The position numbers were made by a program, and so were the translations under genes. The notes beneath the pieces were generated by a model, which ran no database searches, was not told the DNA's origin, and saw only the letters and a list, made by a program, of their open reading frames with translations. This document shows, one piece after another, positions 12,808 through 24,790 of a DNA stretch of 64,000 nt (its first letter is position 1; each line of letters starts with the position of its first letter). The DNA comes from Marsupella aquatica (lineage: Eukaryota; Marchantiophyta), in NCBI GenBank assembly GCA_973895155.1, contig OZ316895.1:21514001-21578000 (forward strand). Direction: 5' to 3'.

Positions 12808-13271
12808 TATGGCTCAAAACGTAGATCTCAGTGAGATCTACGTCTCACAAAAAAATGAGACAAAAAGATTTGATATTTCGTGAGAAAATATTAAAAAACA
12901 AACGGTGAAATATGATTGGTCGAATTCAAATTTCGAATTTTGGGGGGAAGAGGAGATCTAAGCCGTCTGCCCTTATCATCTCCGTGAATCTCATCCGTCC
13001 ACTTCAGTAGGTTATCTATGGCTCAGATGAAAGATCTCAATGAGATCTACGGATGGGTGTTTTCCGTTTTGAAAATGGTTGAACAGTTTTCAAATGAGAA
13101 ATAAAACAAATCCAAGCATTCCTGGCCGGTGATTCTGTCTCTACTGAAATCTATACCATTGATTGTTTTTGGCTAATAAAAATATTTTTCGTCCACATAA
13201 AAAGGCAATCTAGGGCACAAATGAAAGATCTCGAGGAGATCTATGGCCTGGTGTTTTCCATTTCAAAAATG
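12808..13271. repeat. Three dispersed copies of a motif with an AGATCT palindrome
   Basis: Copies lie at 12808-12860, 13014-13080 and 13208-13271. Each has a leader close to TATGGCTCA (GGGCACA in the third) followed by an AGATCTC ... GAGATCT palindrome. The second and third also share GTGTTTTCC. The first palindrome has 12-bp perfect arms around one base (12819-12843). The second and third have different centres but still pair. Confidence 0.65.
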
Positions 13272-14981
13272 AATACATATTTTTTGAAATAAAAATAAAT
13301 TAATTTTACTATTTTCTCCTCTTTCTCCTCCCCATACTTTCTTTCACTAAAGTTTGATACTCCTTTATGGCCGTACTGTCCCACAGCTCCTTAAATAGTA
13401 GGAGTTGTGGTTTAATTGTAACACTTTTCAGTTTAGTGGGTGCTCTTGGGAAGAATTTAAGTGAAAGAAATCAAGCTCCCACGATCATTATGAGCCCTGG
13501 CATCATCACCAGCGTATAGACATTGGCACAGGAAAGAAGATCGACTTCCATTCATCGAAAACTGGTTCTCCCCAAGTTTGTGACTTCGTCGAATCTGTCA
13601 CCTTCCTTTACAAAGATCAGTAGTACAGTCCTCGAAGGAAATAAGAAAGTTCAGTTGACCATCTGTGTTTTTACTGTTAGGTTGATTTCTCAGGTATTCA
13701 CTGATCATGCTCTTGAAAAGCAGACAGGGAATTGAAAACCCACATTGATCGTCACTCGTCACATGCTCTGGAGATTTGGTTGTCACATGTCCAAGGGTGA
13801 TCTACCAAAGTAGGAAAAGCTAACTTTCTCGATCACTTTCTCGATCACAAAGATCTCCACTAATTCACTAGTGATGAATGTTCTCAAAAAGCTTTTTGCT
13901 GCCTTCGTCAGCAGTCGCTCTCCAATTTATTGTTGCTACAATGCATGTAACGGCTGGCAGGTGAAATCAAGGGAACGGTCAGTCCTTTGCTCATGGTCCA
14001 TCCACTCGGCCAGCACACTGGATGGGATGAGATCTCTGAAGAGAGCCTGAGATTTAGTGGTGAGAACGGTTGCTTGCCATTGTTGCTCGTGAGAACCCAA
14101 AATTGCACCTCATCCGGGCGGAATTCACTGTGCAAGTGGAAATTCACTGTTCCATCACACCAGATTGGCCTCGACCTCAATTCAACTGGCCAATTGAAGG
14201 AGTCTCACGTCTCGTTGCTCACTTGTCATCACACCAGGTCTGACCAATTGGAACAGGCTCACCTTTCATCCACTCATGTCTTGTGCCACTGCTCGCCTAT
14301 ACACACTTATACTCAATGCCTGCCATGATCGAAGCCTCTCAAGGGAGAAGCCGGACTCAAGTCTTGTCAAGCTAGCTAGCCCTGTCCCAGACTGCGTTGG
14401 AGAATTAGTTGTATGAAGAATTGAGAGTGTCTGCTGGCTCTCGTCGGTAGCCTAGGAGTGCTCTGACCCGGAGGTTCGGGATCTCGAGTCAACAGTTGAG
14501 TAACTTCCGTGATCATGGAACATAATCGTTCGCTTTTGGAGTGTGGGTGGATAGACACACATTTTCGTTGGGAGAGCACCAGCTGAGCTCCAGAATTTTG
14601 GTAAAGGGCCTAATGAAGACATTGAAATTGGGGTAAACACCACGAGCATACATCGCAAGAAAAAAGGTCGATCCTGAAGTCCTTGAGAAATCCGAAACTT
14701 AGCTGTTAGGAAGGAAGATTTCCAATGAGTGATAAGAGTGAAACTGTTGTCCAGGTCTTCATCTCGGCTGAACTGTTGTAAGGATCAAAGAGAAACCACT
14801 TTGTGATCCTAATTGCCTTCCTCTGCATCTGAGAAACTCGGGTTGGATGAAATATTGATCGAGAACCGAAAAGCAGCCGCGCCGTATGGCTCACATTGCA
14901 GGAGACTAGCCCATTTCTGTACAGTTCGCACAAGCGCAAAACCGTAGCGCCTCTAGAAGTTGCCCGTGCTAGGCGAGCTCC
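13272..14981. other. Intergenic stretch, nothing recognised
   Basis: No conserved coding motif was found. Open frames of up to about 113 codons overlap each other in several frames, which is what non-coding GC-balanced sequence gives. Confidence 0.4.
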
Positions 14982-15139
14982 TCATGTGCTTTATATAAGC
15001 CGTTGCATTCAAATGCAAGTTCAATCTGTAGATTGCAATTCCGTGGACAGAGCAATTTGATCATGTGCTTTATATAAGCCGTTGCATTCAAATGCAAGTT
15101 CGATCTGTAGATTGCAATTCCGTGGACAGAGCAATTTGA
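14982..15139. repeat. 79-bp tandem duplication
   Basis: Copies at 14982-15060 and 15061-15139 appear to differ by one base (TCAATCTG versus TCGATCTG). Each contains TTTATATAAG and the small palindrome TTGCATTCAAATGCAA. The near identity suggests a recent duplication. If the TATATAA is ever used as a TATA element, it would be doubled. Confidence 0.9.
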
Positions 15140-16249
15140 TCGCGTTTGGCTCTGCATCACGTGTCTGTAGTAATCTTAAGAGGACCTTGCGTCGCCCCCT
15201 CATTCTCGAATTCTTGTCGAGGGAGTTGTCTCTTGTTCGAATAGGAAGAGTCGTGGGATTGATTTGCGGCTACTGTGGTTAGAACTCTCCTTTTCATCTG
15301 CGGGGAACACTTTTAGTCTCGCCATCTCTTCGTACATCTTTTCTCTACTAGTCTTGGTAGCATACTATACACAAGGCCGACTTCATACGTCGCACAAACA
15401 ACCTATGAACCGTGAGTTAACTATCCAGACTGATCACACTCAAGGATTCATGCTGTTCAGTCAAATACGGACTCTCGGTCCAATTCGCGGAACTGAAGGG
15501 TTCTCCATCTGAAATTTCTTGAAGGACAGCACAGCAAAGAAATTACTTGAGAAAGATATTCATGTCAACACATAAATTCTGGGGAATTCATCTCCAGAAA
15601 CTATTTTCCATAGATTGTGAGGTTCTGGTACGTAACCATCCCGCTTAGTAGATATCTTGGCAGTAACTGTGACCCACCTACCGGGGCGACCGAACAGTCA
15701 AATGCCAAGACATCAAAGATAGGTTGATCATCCTTCCAAGAAACTCTGATCAAAGGAATTCTCTCACACGAACATATCATTTTCACCCGACTTTTCTTGC
15801 GACTTAATCATTCTGATATGTCTTTTGCCAAGTCAAATACCCGCAGATTCTCATCTGACATGTTTCCCTAAGGTGCGAACGGCCAAATTAACGTTTTGGA
15901 TCGCACCGAGAGTTTTGAATGCTTCTTCGGATTGAAGCGGTTGTGCTCCTTTGTTTTGAACTCCAATCTCTTGTGGCTTTGACAAATGAGTGATCTCGAC
16001 AATTGAAAGATATCCGCAATGCCAACGAACCCGCCTTATCGGTCTGTTCCAAAAGGCCAAACCAGCGGACACTGGTTTTAATTTCGTACTTCTCCTCTGG
16101 AATTTCTCATTTTAAGCAATGTGAATTCTTGCATTGAAGTCAACTCGAGGATCGTCTGCATCTATGACAATCCCCTGCACGGTGCAAATGTAGAGTGCTG
16201 CTGAGCAGTTGGACTTGCAACTTGATAAGTGCAACCTGATGTTGAGGAG
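15140..16249. other. Intergenic stretch, nothing recognised
   Basis: No protein family, RNA gene or repeat could be recognised. Frames are short and overlapping. Confidence 0.35.
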
Positions 16250-16860
16250 TGTGCAAGGGGGGATGAATAGTGGGGCATAAAAAAGGTGCGCAAGACCATC
16301 TCACTTTAGACAAAAATGTCCAGAGAGACTGTTCTGTAGAGCGGAATTAGAATATTGATGAGCAGAAGCGAGGCGAGAGGGCAATCGGGCATTTTGGAGA
16401 ATGGTCAGACTATGAACTGAAAGGAGTGTACAAATAGTGGGGAGAGGGGAGAATGGATAGTGGAGCATGGAAAAGGTTGCACACAGGCGCCTTTAGGGAC
16501 GTCCAACTTGCTCCAATGCCAAGAATCGTGGCCATAATCAAACGAGCCAGGGAGGCTTCTTGCCAGAACCACTGTCCAGAGAGACAAATGTCCAGTAGAA
16601 GTGTTGTTGAGGAGAAGTGAGACGATCTGGCCGTTGGGCATTGTGGAGAATAGTCAAACTAGGAACTGGATTGCAATGTGGAGAAGAGCTAGAAATCCTT
16701 GAAACTCCGTTCACTGTGCACCTTTTCCATGCCACTGGTCACCTTTAAATCCGGCTCCATGCCACTGTGCACCTTAGGGGCGTCCATCTCACTGCCAGAA
16801 AAACGAACTGTTGCCATGATCATAAGGCCAGGAAGGTTCCCGCCAGATGGACATCTTGTG
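16250..16860. repeat. Degenerate triplicated segment
   Basis: Three diverged copies lie at about 16250-16430, 16440-16680 and 16715-16860. Shared phrases include GTCCAGAGAGAC, GGGCATTTTGGAGAATGGTC (or its variant), GCACCTTTAGGGACGTCCA (or its variant) and CATAATCAAACGAGCCAGG (or its variant). The third copy is partial. This looks like old local duplication rather than a named transposon. Confidence 0.6.
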
Positions 16861-18148
16861 AACAGACCATGGGAAAGAAAACCAGGTGTATGTCATTGTT
16901 TAGATTGTGGAATTGGATGACTAGGGATCGGCTTGGCCAGCTCTCATGTTGGTCTTTTCTCTGATCCGTAACCAATAAGACTTCCATGTTGTCTCTGATC
17001 AATAGGGAGAGGAAGGAAACGAGGTTTAGAGAGTTCGGAGACAACTTAACTGTCTACTAGACTGCACACAAACCTTCGTTCACGAAGTTGAGCAAACGAT
17101 ATTACAAGGTTTCCGTTGGAAGGTGCCGTGTACCCGTCCGCAAACGGATTATACGGGGGTTTATGGTTGCTGGGCATGGTACTTTCTCGGTACTACCAAG
17201 TCTCTTCAAATAGATTCACGCTCGGTCACAATTCCCTAGAATTGACCAGCTTCAAGTTCATTCAAAACACAGTGGCACAGAAACTGTAGCAGCACAGAAA
17301 CCGACTAATTTCTGCAAACAAATGCGGACATTTGCAGAAGAATACGTAGGGAGTCTTGGATGAGCTTCGTGGCTCCTAAACAATATAACAGTGAGACTTT
17401 CAAAGTCTACCGTAGAGCTTTTCTGGTGACCTCTCACCTCCTCTCGTTTCTCACCGGTCAAACATGAATCCTGCGGTGATCAACCATGACTGCAAACCTT
17501 TACATTTTGCAAACATTCCCAAATGAGGAACTTTTGCAAGCCATCTTGCATTCTAATACTGGATGTCTCCCATGATAGGCAATTTCTTTGTTTGGATGCC
17601 TCGCTCGTCAGTACTACCGGGTTCAGAAACGTGAATTACTCGATTGGGATGAGCAAGGTCAACATCAAAATTGGAGAAGCAAACAAATTCTACAGTTAAT
17701 TAGAACAGAAGTGGTCAGAAAGGATAGCGACGTCCTTTGCATTTCGGCCTCTTGTTTCTCAGGAGGTCCATCATATGGTATCTCATCCAACAGAGATCCA
17801 CAACATTCCGCTATGGACACCAACAAATACAACTGCAGCGTTTGTGAGTGGGAATTGTAGCTCTTTTTGAGTTTCAAGGTAAAAGACTATGGAGAACAGA
17901 CCACCCGCGAAGAGACTCACATGAAGCACTTGGGACAGTGGTAAAACCTAGGCTTCGCCCACGAAATAGGAGGCAAGTCTAACGTTGCCACAGAACCCAA
18001 AGAATGAAACCCTACTCAAGCAAATTTGAACAAGCCTTGACCTACAAAAAGCAAAACTCCGGCGAAGTAGCTTGATCACAGGCTACGTCAAGGGAGCATT
18101 AATATGATAAAATAAAAACAATCGATCGGAAATTCCTCTCAGCTCATA
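16861..18148. other. 3' flank of the TAB2-like gene
   Basis: No gene was recognised. The part nearest 18148 must include the 3' UTR of the minus-strand TAB2-like gene, whose stop codon is at 18149-18151. Confidence 0.35.
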
Positions 18149-21100
18149 TCAAACGGGTGATTTTGGAGGGTTCATCAATAACCAAAACCCTGCACAAAGT
18201 TCTGAATCCAGAGATTGCTGGATAGCAAGGAAATGGAGACCTCCAACTCGCCTTTTAGCTTTCTCCCAAGCCTGAGCCTCTTGATCGCCCTGTTCCCCCT
18301 TCCGCCAGAAGGCATACCTCCATCGGTCAGCTACTCCACTGGAGAGTATCAGGCAAGATCGGCTCATTTCTACATCTATGGACGAGAGCTCCAAAGCGTT
18401 TGTCCAGGCTGCAGACCAATTCTCACAGTAAGAAGATACTCAAAACGAATCGACTTTCATGAGAACTTTCAGTTCAAAAATTCTACTCGAAGGTTCATCG
18501 CTAGGTCAATTTCAAATCTACCCTACTCTTCTGAACTTCACAATAAACATTAGTAACAGGTGCCAGAGTCGCAAAACCCAATCTTAGAAATTACCAAGCT
18601 TGCTCAGATAATTAATAGATTTTCTCCTCAAATCGGTTTAACTGAGATTTCACGGATAGATGTGTGAAAGCTTTTAGATGGGATTGAAACCAAAGCTCCA
18701 GTATACTCTGTTTAAGTTCTTACAGATTTAACCACCATCATCTATCTTCTTTTAAGTACTCCAAGTAAACCCAGCAGTTTTGAAGTGGCAGATGTAAATG
18801 TTATTAGAATTAAGATACATTTTCAAGCAGAAGTGGATACAACTTCCGCACGTTTTTAGTTTTACCCTAACACCAGCATACCCTTGTGTGAGTGAGACCT
18901 TTTGCATCCACGCGCGCATATGCTGGTATGGCACCCTCGTAGATGCCACACATACGCAGCACCCAACCACACGACCCTGAAACCCACAATAACAACGCAC
19001 GCACGCCTCTCACCCTGCTGCCCTTACTTTCTCCCGATCATTCCATCTCTCTATTTCTATATTTCACCTCTTGTGAAGCTACACCGTCCCCAATGACACC
19101 AGAAGTCCTCAAACATATACTATCCCAATACTTGTTACAGCATGAAGTCGTACAAGGGACTTGCCATTACCGATTGAACAGCTCTATCTTTTAGAAAGAA
19201 AATTGAGCTTCAGTCACCAAAGTTCAAAAACAACACGAAAATCCTTTACGAGGAGAAGCGGCTCTTGAAAGACTAAACGCTAAAATCACTCTTCAGTTTT
19301 TTTCGCAGTTATTTAAGATGGTTTTCTACTTGAGGACTTCAAAAGATCTCCAAGAGCTTACAATGCACCCTTCAATTATTGACTTCCAATTTTGTCTCAA
19401 TTATTTCAAAAAGGTTTCACACTTCAGAACTCAAAAGCATTCCCAAAAGTCTGAAATGAGTCAGATATTGACGGGCTTCTGATTAAAGCAATAGAATTAT
19501 ACTGTTTCTGCTGGACTAATTTTCTTCTGAACATTGTTTAGTTGCTGTTGGAAACCCAGAAAAAGAAAGAAAAGATTATGAAGCAGCAATAATTGAACCG
19601 AGCACTGTAACGAAGGCAACTATATCTCCAATCAAGAGGATTCTCAGATTACAGCACCTGCAAGTGGAACAGATCTCGCTGATGCAACAGCAACCCCAGG
19701 AATCATAGCATCAGAAGGCATGTCCAAACCCAGGGTTTCGAGATCAAAGACTCTTCCGAAGTTGTCCCCTTTCTCCACAGCTGCTATTTCCTCCAGTAGT
19801 GCTGAGGATCAGCAAAATAAAAAATCATAAGATAAAGGAGACTTAGGAAGTGAACAAATTGCAATATTATTCTCCACCGCCAACCTCACCAGGGTTCGTG
19901 CAACGACTACAAAAAAATCTTCAATGTTTGACTCCTTGCGTAAGTTCATTCCCAGTAAACAACACACTGATCTACGCAATCATTTAAAAGGTAATAACAA
20001 CACGTGGACCGACAAAGACCCTGTAAGGTATGTGACATCAAAACCCTCCACATAATATTTAGGAATATATTTACTTCATGTGCGACTTGGGAAGGTCTTA
20101 TGTCTGTCAAACCGACTAATTTGACATTAACAGTGTTATCGAGTACAGACCTGAGAGAGGCAACTGAACAAATGCCCATTGTTCACCACGTAGAGTGTCT
20201 GGTACGTCTACCGGAAGAGGCTGCTCCAGAAGTGTGAGAGGGCCAGCACCCTCCTGATACCCAGGATGCTTGCTGTAGACAGTCTCAAATCGCTCGTCTA
20301 ACCATCTTACTAGAGCTATACACTGCATCAAGAATCAAGAAGCTGGACGTTACTATGAGATCCAAGGAAAACGAGTAATTATAAAAGACCTTCTGGACAA
20401 AACCACGAGAAGAGACCAAAAACATGACAATCCAAACTTCAGCTTATAAGATCTATTTTTCATACTGTACATAAAAGGAAACATACCCTTTGACTTGGGA
20501 CGGGTTGGATATCCAGCTCGGTACAGGCCTTCCCGATAATGGTTTGCATTTGAGACCTGCCGAAAAAAGATGAGATTGATCCATAACCGCAGATATCTAC
20601 TTGATACATCACTTCCAAAACAGTGAAAAGGATATCGTATCGTTCGTTCGGTAAGTTTTTAGTTCAGTTTTGACTATCGTGTAATCTTACATGGACTTCG
20701 ATGCCAGACACTGCTCAAACAATATTCAATAGATACTAAAATTGCTAACTAGAGTTGTTGGAGCCAGTTAGATCATTACGGGAGGTGAACATGCCGATGC
20801 TTACCGGAAAAATCGAACTTTCCTAGGCTTCGGAACACCGAGAGTTTGAATTATATACATCAATGCGTCCCGCAGAGTGCCACTGCTGATTACATTGTTG
20901 GGGTAAAACCGAGCGAATTGGAGCTGCCGCTGGTTGTCACAAACCGCGAGCTCCCAGATTTTCTTTCCTCGAGAATCCAGGATAGGCCGAGAACAGAAAT
21001 CCAGCTCCCATTCCGTAATGCTCTCAATGTCGGCCTCGTCGTCAACACTCTCCACCTGCCCATCCCCAAGCTCAGCGCTCCTTTCTGCCAGGCTACTGTT

Positions 21101-21448
21101 CGGTAACACCTGCAGCTGCACACTTCTCGGAGTCCTGTCCCTGTGATTCCTTCTCAAACTGGCAGCAGGGGCAAACAGTACTGCTGCCGCTGCTGCACCG
21201 CCATTGCATTTCTTCAATGGATTCAGAGTCTCGGAACCAAAATCCAGGGGCGTAATCAATCTAAGCTGGTTGTTGTAGAGGCGAAGAGGCATAGCAGGAA
21301 GAGCAAGGTAAGATGACGGCAAAGCAGAGAAACATGAAGAAGAAGATGCTAGTGACGAAGATGAACCAGCTGACGAGGTAGATGGAGAAGAGCAGGAGCA
21401 GGGGCAACAGGCCCGCGCCTGCAAGCCTGCTCCCATCCCCACCACCAT
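18149..21448 (-). CDS. TAB2-like (ATAB2): TAB2/ATAB2-like chloroplast translation factor
   Basis: Five coding exons (complement): 20805-21448, 20487-20556, 20151-20322, 19658-19801, 18149-18408, giving 429 aa. Junction phases (2, 0, 1, 1) all agree. Residues about 1-100 are rich in Ser, Ala and Cys with few acidic residues, as in a plastid transit peptide. The mature part carries the TAB2 family signature [20 protein letters not shown], then [37 protein letters not shown], and the C-terminal GGLHFLAIQ with FWLL. Chlamydomonas Tab2 binds the psaB 5' UTR, and Arabidopsis ATAB2 is needed for translation of photosystem I and II mRNAs, so this protein probably acts in chloroplast translation. The frame stays open upstream to 21571, but a pyrimidine tract followed by CAG at 21501-21503 looks like a 3' splice site of a 5' UTR intron. 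The ATG at 21448 was therefore chosen; 21436 is an alternative. Confidence 0.9.
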
Positions 21449-22229
21449 TACCGCTGTCCTCCCCAACCCAAGTAAATACGCCAATACTCTAGGCAGATCG
21501 CTGCAGTCAACAGAAAAAAAAAAAACCAGTTGCACAGTGGGTAACAGGTCGCAACAAAACCGCCATGACACTACCAGAACAGACGAACCAGAACGACGAG
21601 AAACCCACAGAATGAAGCTTACCCCTGCAGGAAGCTTGGCAGCACGGACAACAAGTGCAAGAGGCCTGGCGGACGTACTCCTCCTGTTTGGATTCTCAAA
21701 ACATCAGCAAATTCGTCCATTACTATCCCAAAGGCCACTGAAATATCCAAACACAAGCTGATCGGCTATGGACACAAATTTGGCCAGAACACTTTGGCGC
21801 ACTCTCAGGAAACCACACCATCAAACAGACAGCTCCGCCATGGTGGGATTGCTCCTCCAAACAACACGAGTATCTCACCACTCTCCCGAACGAGCTCATC
21901 TCGCCACAATCAATCACGAATTAGTCCGGAAAAGACACGGGACGGAAAGATTGGAAAGCAGAGCAGCTGAGAACGTACATGGACTGGTGGCTTCTCCTGC
22001 TGCCAGAGCTCTTGAAATAACCATTCCTCTGCAAAGGCGAAGCCAGAGCAACGCCACACTGCCTAGATGCTGCGGCCAAGCTCAATCGATTGCTCCCTCC
22101 GACTGATAGTAGTGGAAGGCAATCGGAATGTGCGGCCACTGCAGCAACACTCGCCATGTCGTCAATTTGTTGGGCTTATTCTTCTGCAGCTGTTGTTCCT
22201 TCAAATCGAGTGGTGGCTTTTGCCCCACT
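21449..22229. other. 5' flank of the TAB2-like gene
   Basis: This contains the proposed 5' UTR intron (acceptor near 21501) and the promoter of the minus-strand TAB2-like gene. No TATA element could be assigned with confidence. A stretch of A at about 21513-21525 on the plus strand is the intron's polypyrimidine tract on the minus strand. Confidence 0.4.
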
Positions 22230-24790
22230 GCCCACAGACCGGCACTAGCAGGTCACCTCCACACAATCCTCGAATGTCTACCGGCTCTGAAACCGGAACA
22301 GCAGGTAACTGTCCTTGCAAACTTGTGCAGAGTAACCCCATGGTTCCAAGGGGATTGTGGGGTGCAATCCTTTAAAGGCAATATTGAAGGCCGGTGCCCA
22401 GAGACTGGCACTAGCAGGTCACCTCGACACAATCCTCAAAAATAGACAGGCAACAAAACCGGAACAACAGGTAAGTGTCCTTAGAAAGTTTGTATAGTAA
22501 CCCATGGCTCCAACTGAAGTGAAGTGTGGAATGCAATCCTCAAGGCAATCCTGAAGGTCGGAGCCCAGAGACCGGCACTAGCAGGTCACCTCGGCACAAT
22601 CCTCAAATATTAACCGACAACGAAACAGCAGGTAACTGTCCTTAGAAATTTTGTATAGTAACCCATGGCTCCAACTGAAGGAAATTGTGGGATGCAATCC
22701 TCAAGGCAATTGAAGGCTGGTGCCAAGAGACCGGCACTAGCAGGTCCCCATGGCACAATCTTCTAAAATCGACCGGCTTTAAAACAGGTACAGGATGTAA
22801 CTGTCATTTTACAAGATTTACTTAATCCTCAATCAGATACAAAACAGACACTAGCAGGTCACCTCGACACAATTCTCAAAAATCGACCAGCTATGAAACT
22901 CGAACAGCAGGTAACTATCCTTAGAAACTTGTGTAGAGAGTAACCCAATCATGGCTCCAAGGGAATTGTGGAATCCAATACTCAAAGGCAATCCTCAAAA
23001 ATCAGGCAGGTCACCACGGCACAATCCTCAAAAATCAACCGGCTGCAAAACAGGTACAGGAGGTAGCTGTCGGCACAATCCTTGAATATTTATCGGCTTT
23101 GAATTAGGTACAAGATATAACTGTCCTTTTATGAGATGTACACAATCCTCGACCAGATCCAAACCGGTGCAGGAGGTAAGTATCCTCAGAAAAACCTCCA
23201 GGGTAACCATGGCCCCATGGGGATTTTGGGATGTGATCCAAGAGGGAGGTGCCCAGAAACACAAAGTAGTAGGTCACCACAGCATTATACTCTTAGAGCG
23301 CTCGGCTATGAAACCCATATACTGAGTAACTATTTTTACTAGTCAGCTTTTAAGTGCATTGACACTAAAGATAATTGAATTTGCAATATTGCCACTGTTT
23401 TTTTGTATTTACAGAATTGACACGGTTTCCGTATATAGCTCCCCTGGTTACCTTGATGAACTTGTCATCCATATACAAAACCGTGGCATTTTTATAAATA
23501 CAAAAAAATAGTGGCAATGTTGTCAATTGGAACATCTTTAGTGGCAAAGTACTTAAAAACTGTTTTACAAATGTGTAGAGAAGCCATGGGCCATGGGATG
23601 TAAACCCAGGGGTAGAGACAGGCACTCATAAGTCACCACAGCACAATCCTTGACAACACGTTGGCTAAAAAACCGGAACTACATGTAACTGTCCCTAAAA
23701 CCATGTGTAGAGTATTGACCCATGGCTTCTAAAGGATTGAGTGATGTAATCCCCAAGGGTGGTGCCCAACTACCGGCACTAGCACTTCACCACCGCACAG
23801 TCCTCAAACATTGACCTGGTGTCAAAATTGGTACAGTAGGTTAGTGTTGTTAAAGAAATTGAAGGGTTACCGATGGCCCCAAAAGTAATTGCAAGATGTA
23901 ATCCCTAAGGGTATACCGTGAGACAGGTAGCAACAGATCACCACAATTTGTTCTTTATAACAGCCAAATCATTAGGTAACTATCCTAAGAAAATATATAA
24001 GGGGGCATCTGAATTCCATTACAAGATGTATACAACATAAATATGGGAGACTGTATACTTTTAGAGGAGACCAGCTGTCTTTGGTAGTATTTTTAGGTAC
24101 TCTGTTTAATTATGAGTGAACCTGTTGACATTTTTGTTGTGTTTGTCACACTCAACTTAGCATAGAGACAGTATTGCTTATAAAGAGAAATTAAGACCTA
24201 CACGTGTAGTGGAGTAACAAGACAAGGACCATATTAAGTAAATGCATGACCTTAAAGTTTAGGATAACCCATGGGCCCAAGGGGGTTATGACAGGTATGT
24301 AATCCCCAAGGGTTGTGCCCAAAGACAGGCAGTAGCAGGTCACCATAGCACAATCCTCAAAAATAGGCACACTAAAAAACCGGTGTTGTATGTCATTGTC
24401 CTTAAAAAATGTGTAGGGTAAGTTATATATGGCCCAAGGGGATTATGAGATATAATCCCCAAGGGCAATGCCAAGAAAACAGGCGGTAGCAGGTTACAAC
24501 AACACTATCCTTGAAAATAGACATACAAAACCGGTGTAGTACATCATTGTCCTTCAAAAAAATGTGTAGGGTAAACCATGGCCCCAAGGGCATTTATAGG
24601 ATGCAATGCTCGAGGGTGGTGTGCAAAGACAGGCAATAACAAGTCACCATAGCACTATCCTCGCAAATCGACCGGCTACAAAAATGGTACAATAGGTCAC
24701 TGTCCTTCAAAACATCTGTAGGGTAACCCATGGCCCAAGGGAGCTAGGGGGTGCAATCCCCAAGGGCGATGATCCCAAGAGGGTAACAGC
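22230..24790. repeat. Degenerate tandem repeat of about 160 bp
   Basis: The phrase CCGGCACTAGCAGGTCACC and its variants recurs near 22236, 22408, 22571, 22731 and 22849, and more weakly out to about 24650. It is accompanied by CACAATCCTCAAAAAT, ACAGCAGGTAACTGTCCTT, and AACCCATGGCTCCAAGGGG followed by GCAATCC. Copies become more diverged towards higher coordinates. A 219-nt foldback is embedded at 23344-23562. No protein is encoded. Confidence 0.8.
23344..23562. repeat. 219-nt imperfect foldback (MITE-like or hairpin precursor)
   Basis: The left arm from 23344 pairs with the right arm ending at 23562 over roughly 100 nt, with most positions matching and no large indel. For example, TTGCCACTGTTTTTTTGTAT on the left faces ATACAAAAAAATAGTGGCAA on the right. 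The innermost pairing is GTATAT (23431-23436) with ATATAC (23471-23476). The arms have diverged somewhat, as in old MITEs or plant miRNA-type precursors. No transposase is encoded. Confidence 0.8.
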
